Translations under genes and position numbers: made by a program
Origin: Marinobacter panjinensis
GTDB lineage: Bacteria > Pseudomonadota > Gammaproteobacteria > Pseudomonadales > Oleiphilaceae
Assembly (NCBI RefSeq): GCF_005298175.1
Contig: NZ_SZYH01000001.1
Span: 2,170,001 to 2,234,000, forward strand
Direction: 5' to 3'
Length of the DNA: 64,000 nt
The notes under the pieces: generated by a model
What the model was told of the DNA's origin: nothing
Seen by the model: the letters and a program-made list of their open reading frames with translations, nothing else
Database searches by the model: none
Shown here: positions 53,647 through 62,443 of the stretch, in pieces
How the letters are laid out: each line of letters opens with the position of its first letter
How positions within the stretch are numbered: position 1 is the first letter of the stretch

Positions 53647-55001
53647 CAACCCATACCCAACCTCTGCAAACGACGCTTGAAGGCGTGGCGGGACAACCCC
53701 AAGTGTTCAGCGGCTTTTCCTTTGCGGCCGCCGGTTTTCTCAAGGGCGTCCAGCAACAGCTGACGCTCGGTCTGCTGCAAATGCTGATCAAAGGACGCAC
53801 TGGCGTGATCCTGATCGGCCGGTGGCCTGATGCTGGTTGCCAGAAATTCACCGGGCAATTGATGGGGGCGAATCGACTGCCCCGGATAGAGAATGGTGAG
53901 TCGCTCTACCAGGTTGCGCAGCTCCCGTACGTTACCTGGCCAGCTGTAGGCGCTCAGGCGGGCCAGTGTTTCAGGCAGCATGGTGATGGGCCGGCAACCC
54001 TCTTCCCGGGCCTGGGATTCGATGAACATTTCCAGCAGCTTACAAACATCGTCCTCCCGGTCCCTCAATGGTGGAATGGTAAGCTCGATAACGTTCAACC
54101 GGAAATACAGGTCCTCCCGGAAGCGCCCGTTACGGACCTCCGCTTCCAGCGATCGATTGGTCGCAGCAATCACCCGGACATCTGACGTTGCGCTGGCGCC
54201 GCCGCCCACAGGGCGGTAGTCACCGTTTTCAAGGAAATGCAGGAACTTGGCCTGCAGAGAGAGCGGTAACTCCCCGATCTCATCCAGGAATAAGGTGCCG
54301 TTATGCGCCAGAGCCACAAGACCGGCCCGTTTCTGGTGGGCGCCTGTATAAGCCCCTTTTTCGGCGCCGAAGAGTTCTGCTTCAATGAGCTGCTCTGGCA
54401 GAGCCGCGCAGTTAATTTCAACAAAGGCTTCGGAGGCCCGGGGGCTGTGCTCGTGAATGGCCTTCGCCACAAGCGCTTTACCGGTTCCTGATTCACCCAG
54501 CAAAAGAATCCGTCCAGCGCTGCTGGCCGATACCCGTTGCACCTTTTGCCAGAGCAGCTGCATGGCGTCGCTATCGCCCATCAGGCCGGAAGACGAGGCA
54601 GCCCGGCTGCGATGGTAGGCCAGCTCATCACGCATCCGGGTGCGCTCAGTTACCGATTCAACCAGGTGGAGCAACTCATCCAGGGCAAATGGTTTGGTCA
54701 GGTAATCCGTAGCGCCGGCTTTCACTGCCTGTACCGCTGCCCGTGTATCGCCATGAGCCGAAATCATCACCACCGGCACATCCGGGTACAGGCGGACCGT
54801 TTCGTCCAGAATTTCCATGCCACTCTTACCTGGCAGCCGCAAATCCAGCAGCACCAGGTCGGGGAGACCCCGTTCCAGGATGGCCAAAGCATCCTCGCCG
54901 GAATGAGCACAGTTGGTGCTATACCCGGCTTCTTGGAGTGCGAAGGTCAAAGACCTCACAAAACTCTTTTCGTCATCAACGATCAGGATGTTCAGGCGCA
55001 T
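53646..55001 (-). CDS. Sigma-54-dependent response regulator (NtrC/DctD type)
   Basis: A 451-residue activator: receiver domain (Asp10, phospho-acceptor Asp53 in LLDLRLPG, Lys103), AAA+ domain with Walker A GESGTGK (169-175), the sigma-54 contact loop GAYTGA (216-221; Tyr for Phe, a functional variant), Walker B LFLDE (237-241), and a C-terminal Fis-type helix-turn-helix (GGRKGKAAEHLGLSRHAFKR). Downstream lie the matching sigma-54 promoter and palindromes. It follows the sensor kinase by 39 bp. Confidence 0.94.
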   Translation of the reverse strand: MRLNILIVDDEKSFVRSLTFALQEAGYSTNCAHSGEDALAILERGLPDLVLLDLRLPGKSGMEILDETVRLYPDVPVVMISAHGDTRAAVQAVKAGATDYLTKPFALDELLHLVESVTERTRMRDELAYHRSRAASSSGLMGDSDAMQLLWQKVQRVSASSAGRILLLGESGTGKALVAKAIHEHSPRASEAFVEINCAALPEQLIEAELFGAEKGAYTGAHQKRAGLVALAHNGTLFLDEIGELPLSLQAKFLHFLENGDYRPVGGGASATSDVRVIAATNRSLEAEVRNGRFREDLYFRLNVIELTIPPLRDREDDVCKLLEMFIESQAREEGCRPITMLPETLARLSAYSWPGNVRELRNLVERLTILYPGQSIRPHQLPGEFLATSIRPPADQDHASASFDQHLQQTERQLLLDALEKTGGRKGKAAEHLGLSRHAFKRRLQRLGMG

Positions 55002-55040
55002 AATGGTTTTCAGGTGCTCTCTTTTTATTGGTCTGTCTTT

Positions 55041-56744
55041 TTAACGGCCTGTTGTCAGGTTACCACTCTTGCCGGCGGGCAGGGTTACAAACACCGTTGT
55101 TCCCTGTCCCTGCAGGCTGCGAATATCCATTTCCCCTTCATTGATCTCGATAAGCTGACGGGTAATGCTCAGGCCAAGCCCTGTACCGTCGGAACGGGTG
55201 GTAAAGAACGGCTCGGTTACACGCCTGAGGGTTTCCCCGGACATACCGCAACCGTTATCGGTGACCTCCACCGTCAGACAATGACCATTGCGATAGGCTC
55301 TGAGATGCACCATCCCTCCCGGCTTGCAGGCCTGAACCGCATTGGCTACAAGATTGACGAGGCATTGAATGATCTGGTCCGGACTGGCGTGAATGGTAAG
55401 GCTTGAATCGCCCGTGGTACTGACTGTCACCTGGCGACTGTCCGCCAGCCCGGAGGTAAGTACCGAGGCATGGCGGAAAATTTTGCGGATCTCCACCTGC
55501 TGGGCCTCCCCTGGCACCGGCCGGCCATAATCCAGCAGGTCTCCGACGACACGATTTAGGCGATCAATTTCATCCTCGACTGACACCAGCAATTCCCTGC
55601 GCTGCTTGTCTGGCTCGCGCTTCTCCAGAGCCTGAACGGTCAACTTGATGGTGGCCAACGGATTACGCACCTCATGGGCAACACCCGTGGCGAATTCCCC
55701 GAGCACAGCCATTTTCTCCGCCTGGACGGTGCGCTGGATCATTTCCTGTAAGCGGTCTGCCATGGCGTTGAAGGCGTGTGCCAAAACGTCGATTTCGTCC
55801 TTGTCATTTTTGGGAGCCTGCAAACGAAAGTGCAGGTCGCCGGAGGCAAAGGCTTCGGCCCCCTCCATCAACCGGGCGACTCGCCGGCGCAGGCTTCTGG
55901 CAAGTGCCCAGAACAGAAGTACCGTTCCCAGGGCCAATACGCCGGCCAAGGCATATAGCCCCAGCTGGGCGTTACGCAACGGACTCAGGATCTCGCCCGC
56001 AGAAACCACATAGTCAATACGCCAGCCGGGCAATACTTCCGGACCGGTACGCAGGTCTTTAGGCACCGTTGCCTGAAGGTTACCCGTTGCATCCAGCAGT
56101 TCGCCAGTGGGCGTACGCAGGAACGGCCTCAACACCCCGGCCAGATTTTCTGTACGCATCAGTTCAGTCAGCGATGCCAGTCGCACATGCAGGGCAATCG
56201 AGCCCTGCACTGCCTGCTCTGCCCCGGTCCGCAACGGCTGGCGTATGAGCAGCCAGGCCGGGCCACCGGTATCCGGCAGCCACGGTCCGATAATGTCACT
56301 GATACCGAAATCGACAACGGGTAGCCCCGCCAGCGACCAGCCTTCACGGTTCCAGTATGGGCTTCCGGAAGCGGCCTGGCCCGGAACCACGTCCAACAGG
56401 TTGTTGCCGCTATCAAAAAACAGGATGCCATAGAGGTCTGGTGAGTCGGCCTCTACCCGCACCAGTTCCCTGACTCCTTCGGGAACGGCCTCGCTGTATT
56501 CCAGATACAATGGCATGGAAGGGTGGGTAGACAGTGTTTCCAACTGATAAACCCGATTTTCGATGAAATTGGTTAGCCGGTTAGCGTTACCGGCGACCTG
56601 TGCTTCAAGACGCTCGCCAGCGAGCCGTTCGTTAACCGAGTCCGACACTGCGGTGTACAGCGCACTGAGTACCGCGACAGAACCAATCATCAGGGTCAGG
56701 GAAATGAACGAATAACGGCCAACCAGACTGAATCTGGGTTTCAT
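55041..56744 (-). CDS. Membrane sensor histidine kinase, partner of the NtrC-type regulator
   Basis: A 567-residue protein: helix 1 (about 10-31), a large periplasmic sensor (about 32-262, Cache-like by size and the segment LYGILFFDSGNNLLDVVPGQ), helix 2 (about 263-283), HAMP (RLMEGAEAFASGDLHFRLQA), HisKA with His357 in VAHEVRNPLATIKL, and an ATPase domain (VTDNGCGMSG, TGLGLSITRQ). It should phosphorylate the adjacent regulator on sensing an extracellular ligand or a loaded binding protein. GAGG precedes the ATG. Confidence 0.92.
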   Translation of the reverse strand: MKPRFSLVGRYSFISLTLMIGSVAVLSALYTAVSDSVNERLAGERLEAQVAGNANRLTNFIENRVYQLETLSTHPSMPLYLEYSEAVPEGVRELVRVEADSPDLYGILFFDSGNNLLDVVPGQAASGSPYWNREGWSLAGLPVVDFGISDIIGPWLPDTGGPAWLLIRQPLRTGAEQAVQGSIALHVRLASLTELMRTENLAGVLRPFLRTPTGELLDATGNLQATVPKDLRTGPEVLPGWRIDYVVSAGEILSPLRNAQLGLYALAGVLALGTVLLFWALARSLRRRVARLMEGAEAFASGDLHFRLQAPKNDKDEIDVLAHAFNAMADRLQEMIQRTVQAEKMAVLGEFATGVAHEVRNPLATIKLTVQALEKREPDKQRRELLVSVEDEIDRLNRVVGDLLDYGRPVPGEAQQVEIRKIFRHASVLTSGLADSRQVTVSTTGDSSLTIHASPDQIIQCLVNLVANAVQACKPGGMVHLRAYRNGHCLTVEVTDNGCGMSGETLRRVTEPFFTTRSDGTGLGLSITRQLIEINEGEMDIRSLQGQGTTVFVTLPAGKSGNLTTGR

Positions 56745-56836
56745 GGCAACCTCATGATGATTGTTATTGGCAAATCGTAACCAGAATAGATGCTTTGATG
56801 GATTTCACAAACACTCCACCGCCTTCAATATATGAA

Positions 56837-56880
56837 TACAAATGATAATTTTTACTTGTTGTTAATGGTTATCATTTGTA
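56837..56880. promoter_or_regulatory. Fur-box-like inverted repeat upstream of the TonB receptor
   Basis: A perfect 12-bp inverted repeat TACAAATGATAA (56837-56848)/TTATCATTTGTA (56869-56880). Aligned to the 19-bp Fur consensus, the left part matches 12 and the right part (56861-56879) 13 positions. It ends about 43 bases before the receptor start, consistent with iron repression. Confidence 0.7.
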
Positions 56881-56923
56881 TAGTTGCCCTCCTCATCTAA
56901 CCATGCTGTAACAGGAGAGCAAT

Positions 56924-59113
56924 ATGGCAACACCCTTTTCCCGAAACCTGCTGGCGCTGGCCGTTATTTCCGCCTCACTTCCCGCCATGGCCCAGGAACA
57001 GAGCCTGAGCGAACTGGTAATTATCGGTGACGATGCGTCCGCATCCGCCCTGCCGGGCTCCGCTCACGTTGTCTCCAGCGATGACCTGGAAACCATGAAG
57101 TATACGGATATTCACAAGGGCGTACGTGAGGTGCCCGGTGTCTATCTGAAGGAAGAAGATGGCTACGGCCTGCGCCCGAACATCGGCATCCGTGGTTCCG
57201 GGTCCGGCCGTTCTTCCAAGATCACCCTGATGGAAGACAGCGTGATGATCGCTCCTGCCCCCTACTCGGCACCGGCAGCCTACTACTCACCTACGTTCGG
57301 TAGAATGAACGGTATCGAGGTACTGAAAGGACCGGATCTGCTCCGTTACGGCCCGTACACTGTAGGCGGCGCGATCAACCTGCGGTCGACACCGATTCCC
57401 TCGTCCGAAGCCGGCCATGTAACGGCAGAAGTTTCGGAAAATGCAGGCAAGCGTATTCACAGCTGGTACGGCAATAGCACTGACAACGCCGCCTTCTTGA
57501 TCGAGACCTTCCAGGAAGAAACCAACGGCTTCAAGGATCTGCAGCAATCCAGCCGCGACACCGGTTTTGAAAAGCAGGACTATGTCGCCAAGGCTCGCTT
57601 CAATTCCGACGCCTCGGCTGACGTCTACCACCAGCTCGACCTGAAGTTCCAGTACAGCGAAGAACTGAGCAACGAAACCTACCTCGGTCTGACTGACGAG
57701 GATTTCAGGCGCGACCCTAACAAGCGTTACTTTCTGTCCCGGCTCGACAACATGGACAACCGCCACAAGGGCTACTCTGCGAGGCACATGGTGGAGCTGA
57801 CCGAAGACCTGTCATTGACCACCACGCTCTACCGCAACGAGTTCAAGCGTAACTGGTTCAAGGGCAACTTCAACAGCCTGATCGAAGCGGCCAACAATGG
57901 TGACCAGACAGCCTACAACCAGCTTCAGGGAACCGAGCCTGTCGGCCCATTCACGCTGACCAATGGCGCCCGTGAATACCTGTCCCAGGGCATTGAAGTG
58001 AAAGCGGACTATGGCCTCACCCTGGCAGGTATGCGCCACGACATTACTGTTGGTGCCCGCGTGCACGAGGATGAAGCGGATCGCTTCCAGCCCAAGGACC
58101 GCTACGAGCAGGTCATCAACAATGGCCGTCCGGCCTTCGAGTTTGTTGAACAGATCGCACCCACCGGTGGCGACAACCGCATTGACGAAGCCGAAGCCCT
58201 CAACCTTTTTGTGGCAGACCGGATTGCCATCAACCCGGACCTGACCGTGACCGCCCTGCTGCGCTACGAGGATATCGAAACCTCCCAGACCCGCTGGAGC
58301 ACAACGCAGCGCACGTCCGCCAGTGAAACCGAAACCGCCAGCAACGACACCAGCGAACTGTTGCCCGGTCTCGGCGCCACCTATCGCCTGAACTCAACGG
58401 TTACCCTGATAGGCGGTGTACACCGTGGTATGGCGCCGGCCGGCTCTGGTGGTACCAATGTGGAGCCGGAACTGAGCACCAACTTCGAGGCCGGTGCACG
58501 GTATAACGATGGCGCCTTGCGTGCCGAAGCCATCGCCTTCTACAGCGATTACGAAAACACGGTGAGAAACTGCTCTATCGCCAACCCCTGCAGTGTCGGC
58601 AACCAGACCATCGATTCCGGAACCGTCAGTGAAGGCGAGTCAGAAATCCAGGGCCTCGAGCTACTGGCCGCCTATGAGTTCACACTGGCGAACGGCCTGG
58701 CGGCACCGGTGCAGGCCACCTGGACCTACACTGATGCCGAAGTCACCAGGGATAGCGACGATGGCAGCGTGCTGAAAGGCGACAACCTGGCTGACCTGCC
58801 GCAAAATGTTGCCGCTGTGCGCGCTGGCCTGCGTGATGGCGATCTCTGGGATGCCTACGTCAACGTCTCGTATGTTGATGACACCTGCACGGACAATACC
58901 TGTGACCGTTCCGGCACAGACAACACCTTCCGCAAAACTGACGACTACACCGTGGTGGACCTCTCCGGCAGCTATGCCCTGAATCCGTCTACCCGTGTTT
59001 ATGCCAAGGTGGATAACGTGCTTGATGACCAGGAAATTGTGTCCCGCAGCCCCCATGGCGCACGCCCCAACCTGCCCCGGACAGCCTATGTCGGCATCAG
59101 TGTTGACTTCTGA
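56924..59113 (+). CDS. TonB-dependent outer-membrane receptor (FecA-like family)
   Basis: A 729-residue receptor: signal peptide ending PAMAQEQ, a TonB-box-like SELVIIGD, a plug domain (about 40-155; REVPGVYLKEEDGYGLRPNI, GIRGSGSGRSSKITLMEDSV, VLKGPDLLRYGPYTVGGAIN) and a 22-strand barrel ending with the C-terminal aromatic (TAYVGISVDF). There is no N-terminal signalling extension, so it does not signal to an anti-sigma factor. The Fur-like repeat upstream suggests uptake of a ferric chelate such as citrate or a siderophore; the ligand is not known. The barrel has four Cys in two close pairs. Confidence 0.93.
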   Translation: MATPFSRNLLALAVISASLPAMAQEQSLSELVIIGDDASASALPGSAHVVSSDDLETMKYTDIHKGVREVPGVYLKEEDGYGLRPNIGIRGSGSGRSSKITLMEDSVMIAPAPYSAPAAYYSPTFGRMNGIEVLKGPDLLRYGPYTVGGAINLRSTPIPSSEAGHVTAEVSENAGKRIHSWYGNSTDNAAFLIETFQEETNGFKDLQQSSRDTGFEKQDYVAKARFNSDASADVYHQLDLKFQYSEELSNETYLGLTDEDFRRDPNKRYFLSRLDNMDNRHKGYSARHMVELTEDLSLTTTLYRNEFKRNWFKGNFNSLIEAANNGDQTAYNQLQGTEPVGPFTLTNGAREYLSQGIEVKADYGLTLAGMRHDITVGARVHEDEADRFQPKDRYEQVINNGRPAFEFVEQIAPTGGDNRIDEAEALNLFVADRIAINPDLTVTALLRYEDIETSQTRWSTTQRTSASETETASNDTSELLPGLGATYRLNSTVTLIGGVHRGMAPAGSGGTNVEPELSTNFEAGARYNDGALRAEAIAFYSDYENTVRNCSIANPCSVGNQTIDSGTVSEGESEIQGLELLAAYEFTLANGLAAPVQATWTYTDAEVTRDSDDGSVLKGDNLADLPQNVAAVRAGLRDGDLWDAYVNVSYVDDTCTDNTCDRSGTDNTFRKTDDYTVVDLSGSYALNPSTRVYAKVDNVLDDQEIVSRSPHGARPNLPRTAYVGISVDF

Positions 59114-59165
59114 GGTCTGAAAGGGACAAGTCCCGTCGCTCAACGGGTTAACTCAGCAATCCTTC

Positions 59166-59193
59166 GACCCGGTCCTTGACCGGGTCTTTTTTT
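59166..59193 (+). terminator. Rho-independent terminator of the TonB receptor gene
   Basis: GACCCGGTC-CTT-GACCGGGTC followed by seven T. Confidence 0.92.
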
Positions 59194-59256
59194 GGGGTAG
59201 TGTAAGCGCTTCTGTAAACGGACGTTTGAAACCCTTCCGCAAGGAGCCGGCCCCCG

Positions 59257-60192
59257 ATGACAGCCAGACCCATTTTCCCCGTGATCGCACTGCTGATCAG
59301 TACCCTGCTGCTCAGTGCCTGTTCCCGTCAGAGCCTGTACGACAACGCCATCAGTTGGGAGCGCTCCGGAGCCGGGCTTGAGGCGTCCAGTGTTCAGGTG
59401 GATGACATGACCATCGCGTACCTGAGCAACGCGGAACCGGTGGCCGGAGAAACCATCGTACTTATTCACGGCTTTGGCGCCAACAAGGACAACTGGACCC
59501 GGCTGGCAGGGGAACTGACCGATGAGTTCAACGTATACGCGATCGACCTGCCCGGCCATGGCGACAGCAGCAAAGCGCTGGACCTGGGATACCGCTTTGA
59601 AGATCAGGTAGGCCACGTATCGAAAATCCTTGCAGCTCTGGATATCGATAAACCCCATATGATGGGTAACTCCATGGGCGGCGCCATTACCGCGCTCTAC
59701 GCAGCCACCTTTCCGGGCCAGGTGCGTTCCGCTGTGCTGTTCGATCCTGCCGGCATCTTCAAGTATGACAGCGAGCTGGTAGAGCTGGTACTGGAAGGTG
59801 ACAACCCCCTGATTCCATCCAAAGAGGGCGATTTCAAGCGCCTGATTGACTTTGCCCTGGAGAAGAAACCCTTTGTTCCCTGGCCGATTTACGAGGTGAT
59901 GGAGGAAAGGGCCATCGCCAACCGCGACGTCAATCAGGTGATCTTCGCTGCTATCCGCGACAGCGGATACGAACCCGATTTCCGCACTGCCATCACCCGA
60001 ATAGAAGTCCCTGTGCTGGTAATCTGGGGCATGGAAGACCGGGTGATCAACTACCGTAACGCCGATGTGTTCGTTGAGCAGATTCCCGATGCCCGCAAAG
60101 TTCTGCTTGAAGGCGTGGGGCATGCACCCATGGTGGAGGTTCCAGAGGAATCGGCGCAGCTGTTTCGTGAGTTTCTGGTTGAAACACGGTAG
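59257..60192 (+). CDS. Alpha/beta hydrolase lipoprotein
   Basis: A 311-residue protein with a lipoprotein signal peptide (lipobox LSAC, Cys22) and an alpha/beta hydrolase domain: oxyanion strand IVLIHGFGANKDNW, nucleophile elbow GNSMGG (Ser139), acid in VIWGMEDRVI and His in GVGHAPMVE. It resembles membrane-bound lipases/esterases of marine and Moraxella-type bacteria. Being followed by the antiporter after 38 bp may mean co-transcription. Confidence 0.85.
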   Translation: MTARPIFPVIALLISTLLLSACSRQSLYDNAISWERSGAGLEASSVQVDDMTIAYLSNAEPVAGETIVLIHGFGANKDNWTRLAGELTDEFNVYAIDLPGHGDSSKALDLGYRFEDQVGHVSKILAALDIDKPHMMGNSMGGAITALYAATFPGQVRSAVLFDPAGIFKYDSELVELVLEGDNPLIPSKEGDFKRLIDFALEKKPFVPWPIYEVMEERAIANRDVNQVIFAAIRDSGYEPDFRTAITRIEVPVLVIWGMEDRVINYRNADVFVEQIPDARKVLLEGVGHAPMVEVPEESAQLFREFLVETR

Positions 60193-60230
60193 CCTTGCCA
60201 AAGCCCTGTTTTTCAACCGTGAAGTAAGCC

Positions 60231-61802
60231 ATGCCTGAAGCCATCTGGATCTCTTTTGCCTTTGCCCTTGGCCTGCTGGTCAAGGCCGTTGGCCTGCCTC
60301 CGCTGGTAGGCTACCTGGCCGCCGGTTTCGTGCTCAGCGGCATCGCCGCCGCCACCAACATTGCCGTTGAAGCAACCGATGTGCTGGAGCACATCGCCCA
60401 CCTGGGCGTGCTGCTGCTTCTGTTTACCGTCGGTCTGAAACTGAAGCTGCGCTCCATTGTAAGCGCTGAGGTCATTGGCGGAAGTCTGCTGCACTTTGGC
60501 ATCACGTGTCTGGTCTTCACACCGGGCCTTTACCTGTTGATGGAGCTGGACTGGCAAACGGCCTTCATACTGGCCATCGCTCTCTCTTTTTCCAGCACGG
60601 TGCTGGCAGCCAAGGTACTGGAGACCAAGCGCGAACTGCGGGCATTTCATGGTCGAGTCGCCATCGGCATCCTGATCATGCAGGACCTGATCGCACTGGT
60701 GGTGATGAGCCTGGCCGCAGGCCAGACGCCGTCCCAGTGGGCGCTGATCGTGTTTGGCCTGCCGCTGCTGAGACCCTTGCTGTTCAAGCTTCTGGACGCC
60801 AGCGGCCATGATGAGCTGCTTGTTCTTCTGGGATTGTTACTGGCACTGGTTGTCGGCGGCCTGGGCTTCGAAGCGATCGGGCTGAGCTCGGAGCTGGGTG
60901 CCCTGGTGTTTGGCGCCATGCTGGCCAACCACCCCCGCTCCCAGGAGCTGGCAAAGTCACTCTGGAGTGTGAAGGAAGTTTTCCTGGTGGGCTTCTTCCT
61001 GCAGATTGGTATCGGCGGTCTGCCAGATGGCGAGGCACTGGTGTTCGCGGTGGTCGCCGCGATCGTTCTGCCACTGAAAGGCATGCTGTTCTTCTTCCTG
61101 CTGCTACTATTCCGGCTGCGAGCACGAAGTGGTTTCCTCAGCTCTCTGTCGCTGACCAATTACAGTGAGTTCGGCCTGATTGTCGCCAGCGTTGCCCTGC
61201 CAGAATGGCTGATTCCCCTGGCGATTACGGTGTCGTTGTCCTTTGTGATTTCCGCACCGGTCAATCGCTACGCTCACTCCCTTTACGAACGCTGGTCCGG
61301 TTCCCTGGTGAAGTTTGAAAGCCGGACCCATCACCCGGACGAGCAACCCATTTCTCTCGGCAATACCAGGGTCCTGGTCATGGGCATGGGAAGAACCGGG
61401 ACAGCTGCCTATGACTGGCTGCGGGAATCCGAAGCGGAGATAATAGGGCTGGATTCGGACCCGGCGAAAACACAGAAACATCAGGAAGCAGGCCGCAATG
61501 TGGTCTTCGCCGATGCCGAAGACACTACCTTCTGGCAGGGACTGCACATGCCGGGAGTGAAGGCGGTTATCCTTGCCATGAATGACATCGAGGGTAAAGT
61601 GATCGCAGCGCGAATGTTACGCCGCAAGGGGTTTACCGGTTACATCGTGGCCCACACCATGTACGCCGATGAAGCTAAAAAAATCCGCGAGGCAGGTGCT
61701 GATGAGGCCTATCTCACCATGAGCGAAACCGGTGTGGCACTGGCCAGCCACCTCCAGGATCAACTGCACGCCATAACATCACAAACCGCGGGGACAACCT
61801 GA
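60231..61802 (+). CDS. CPA2-family monovalent cation:proton antiporter (KefB/YbaL-like)
   Basis: A 523-residue protein with an N-terminal Na/H exchanger-type membrane domain of about 11-12 helices (residues 1-350; LVKAVGLPPLVGYLAAGFVL, SFSSTVLAAKVLETKRELRA) and a C-terminal Rossmann TrkA-N domain (VLVMGMGRTGTAAYDWL at about 378, with an acidic residue in IIGLDSDP) that binds NAD or nucleotides. There is no TrkA-C domain. It probably exports potassium or sodium for protons. Its stop overlaps the start of the methyltransferase gene. Confidence 0.9.
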   Translation: MPEAIWISFAFALGLLVKAVGLPPLVGYLAAGFVLSGIAAATNIAVEATDVLEHIAHLGVLLLLFTVGLKLKLRSIVSAEVIGGSLLHFGITCLVFTPGLYLLMELDWQTAFILAIALSFSSTVLAAKVLETKRELRAFHGRVAIGILIMQDLIALVVMSLAAGQTPSQWALIVFGLPLLRPLLFKLLDASGHDELLVLLGLLLALVVGGLGFEAIGLSSELGALVFGAMLANHPRSQELAKSLWSVKEVFLVGFFLQIGIGGLPDGEALVFAVVAAIVLPLKGMLFFFLLLLFRLRARSGFLSSLSLTNYSEFGLIVASVALPEWLIPLAITVSLSFVISAPVNRYAHSLYERWSGSLVKFESRTHHPDEQPISLGNTRVLVMGMGRTGTAAYDWLRESEAEIIGLDSDPAKTQKHQEAGRNVVFADAEDTTFWQGLHMPGVKAVILAMNDIEGKVIAARMLRRKGFTGYIVAHTMYADEAKKIREAGADEAYLTMSETGVALASHLQDQLHAITSQTAGTT

Positions 61803-62443
61803 TGTACCAACCCAGGGGTTCCGACGAACACACCATGACCCAGATGACGTCCCTGCATGAGGAACGCCTGAACTTTGTGTTCAGAACGATAAAGACGACT
61901 GGTGCCCGGCGCGTGCTGGATCTGGGGTGCGGGTCAGGTTCCCTGCTTTACCGACTACTGGCAGACGATCAGTTCGATGAGGTTACCGGACTGGAAGATT
62001 CCGGCGTTTCCCTGCGCCAGGCACGTTCGGTTCTGGCAGATTACCTGAACGAAGAACCTGCCAGGGTCCATCTGATCCGTGGGTCCTACGCCGAGAGCAA
62101 TCCGGCGCTTGCAGGCTATGAGGCAGCGGCCATGGTGGAAACCATTGAACACGTCAATCCGGAGCAACTTTCACGGGTTGAACGGGCCGTGTTTGGAGAG
62201 TATCGGCCCGGCTGCCTGTTCATGACTACCCCCAACCGTGAATACAATCCGCTGTTCGATCTGGCGCCCGGACAATTCCGCGAGGAGGATCACAAGTTTG
62301 AATGGGACCGGCTCAAGTTCCAGCGCTGGGCCCGGGGGGTGGCGGAACGTAATGGCTACGCTGTCCATTTCGGCGGTATCGGGGAGTTTGTACCCGATGT
62401 CGGGCACCCCACCCAGACCGCCTTTTTCACTCGCATCGGCTGA
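61802..62443 (+). CDS. Stand-alone Hen1-like methyltransferase
   Basis: A 213-residue class I methyltransferase with SAM motif VLDLGCGSGSLLYRLL (residues 38-53) and the metal-binding pattern of Hen1 3'-terminal RNA 2'-O-methyltransferases: Glu113, Glu116, His117 in ETIEHVNPEQL and His164 in EEDHKFEWDRLKF, plus VFGEYRP and MTTPNREYN. Bacterial Hen1 normally has an additional N-terminal domain and a Pnkp partner for RNA repair; neither is seen here. TGATG overlap with the antiporter gene indicates translational coupling. An internal ATG at 61835 is an alternative start. Substrate is unproven. Confidence 0.82.
   Translation: MYQPRGSDEHTMTQMTSLHEERLNFVFRTIKTTGARRVLDLGCGSGSLLYRLLADDQFDEVTGLEDSGVSLRQARSVLADYLNEEPARVHLIRGSYAESNPALAGYEAAAMVETIEHVNPEQLSRVERAVFGEYRPGCLFMTTPNREYNPLFDLAPGQFREEDHKFEWDRLKFQRWARGVAERNGYAVHFGGIGEFVPDVGHPTQTAFFTRIG

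Noticed and set aside
59140..60216. A 358-codon minus-strand frame opposite the lipoprotein hydrolase
   Set aside because: Shadow of the hydrolase gene, which has a lipobox and complete catalytic motifs.
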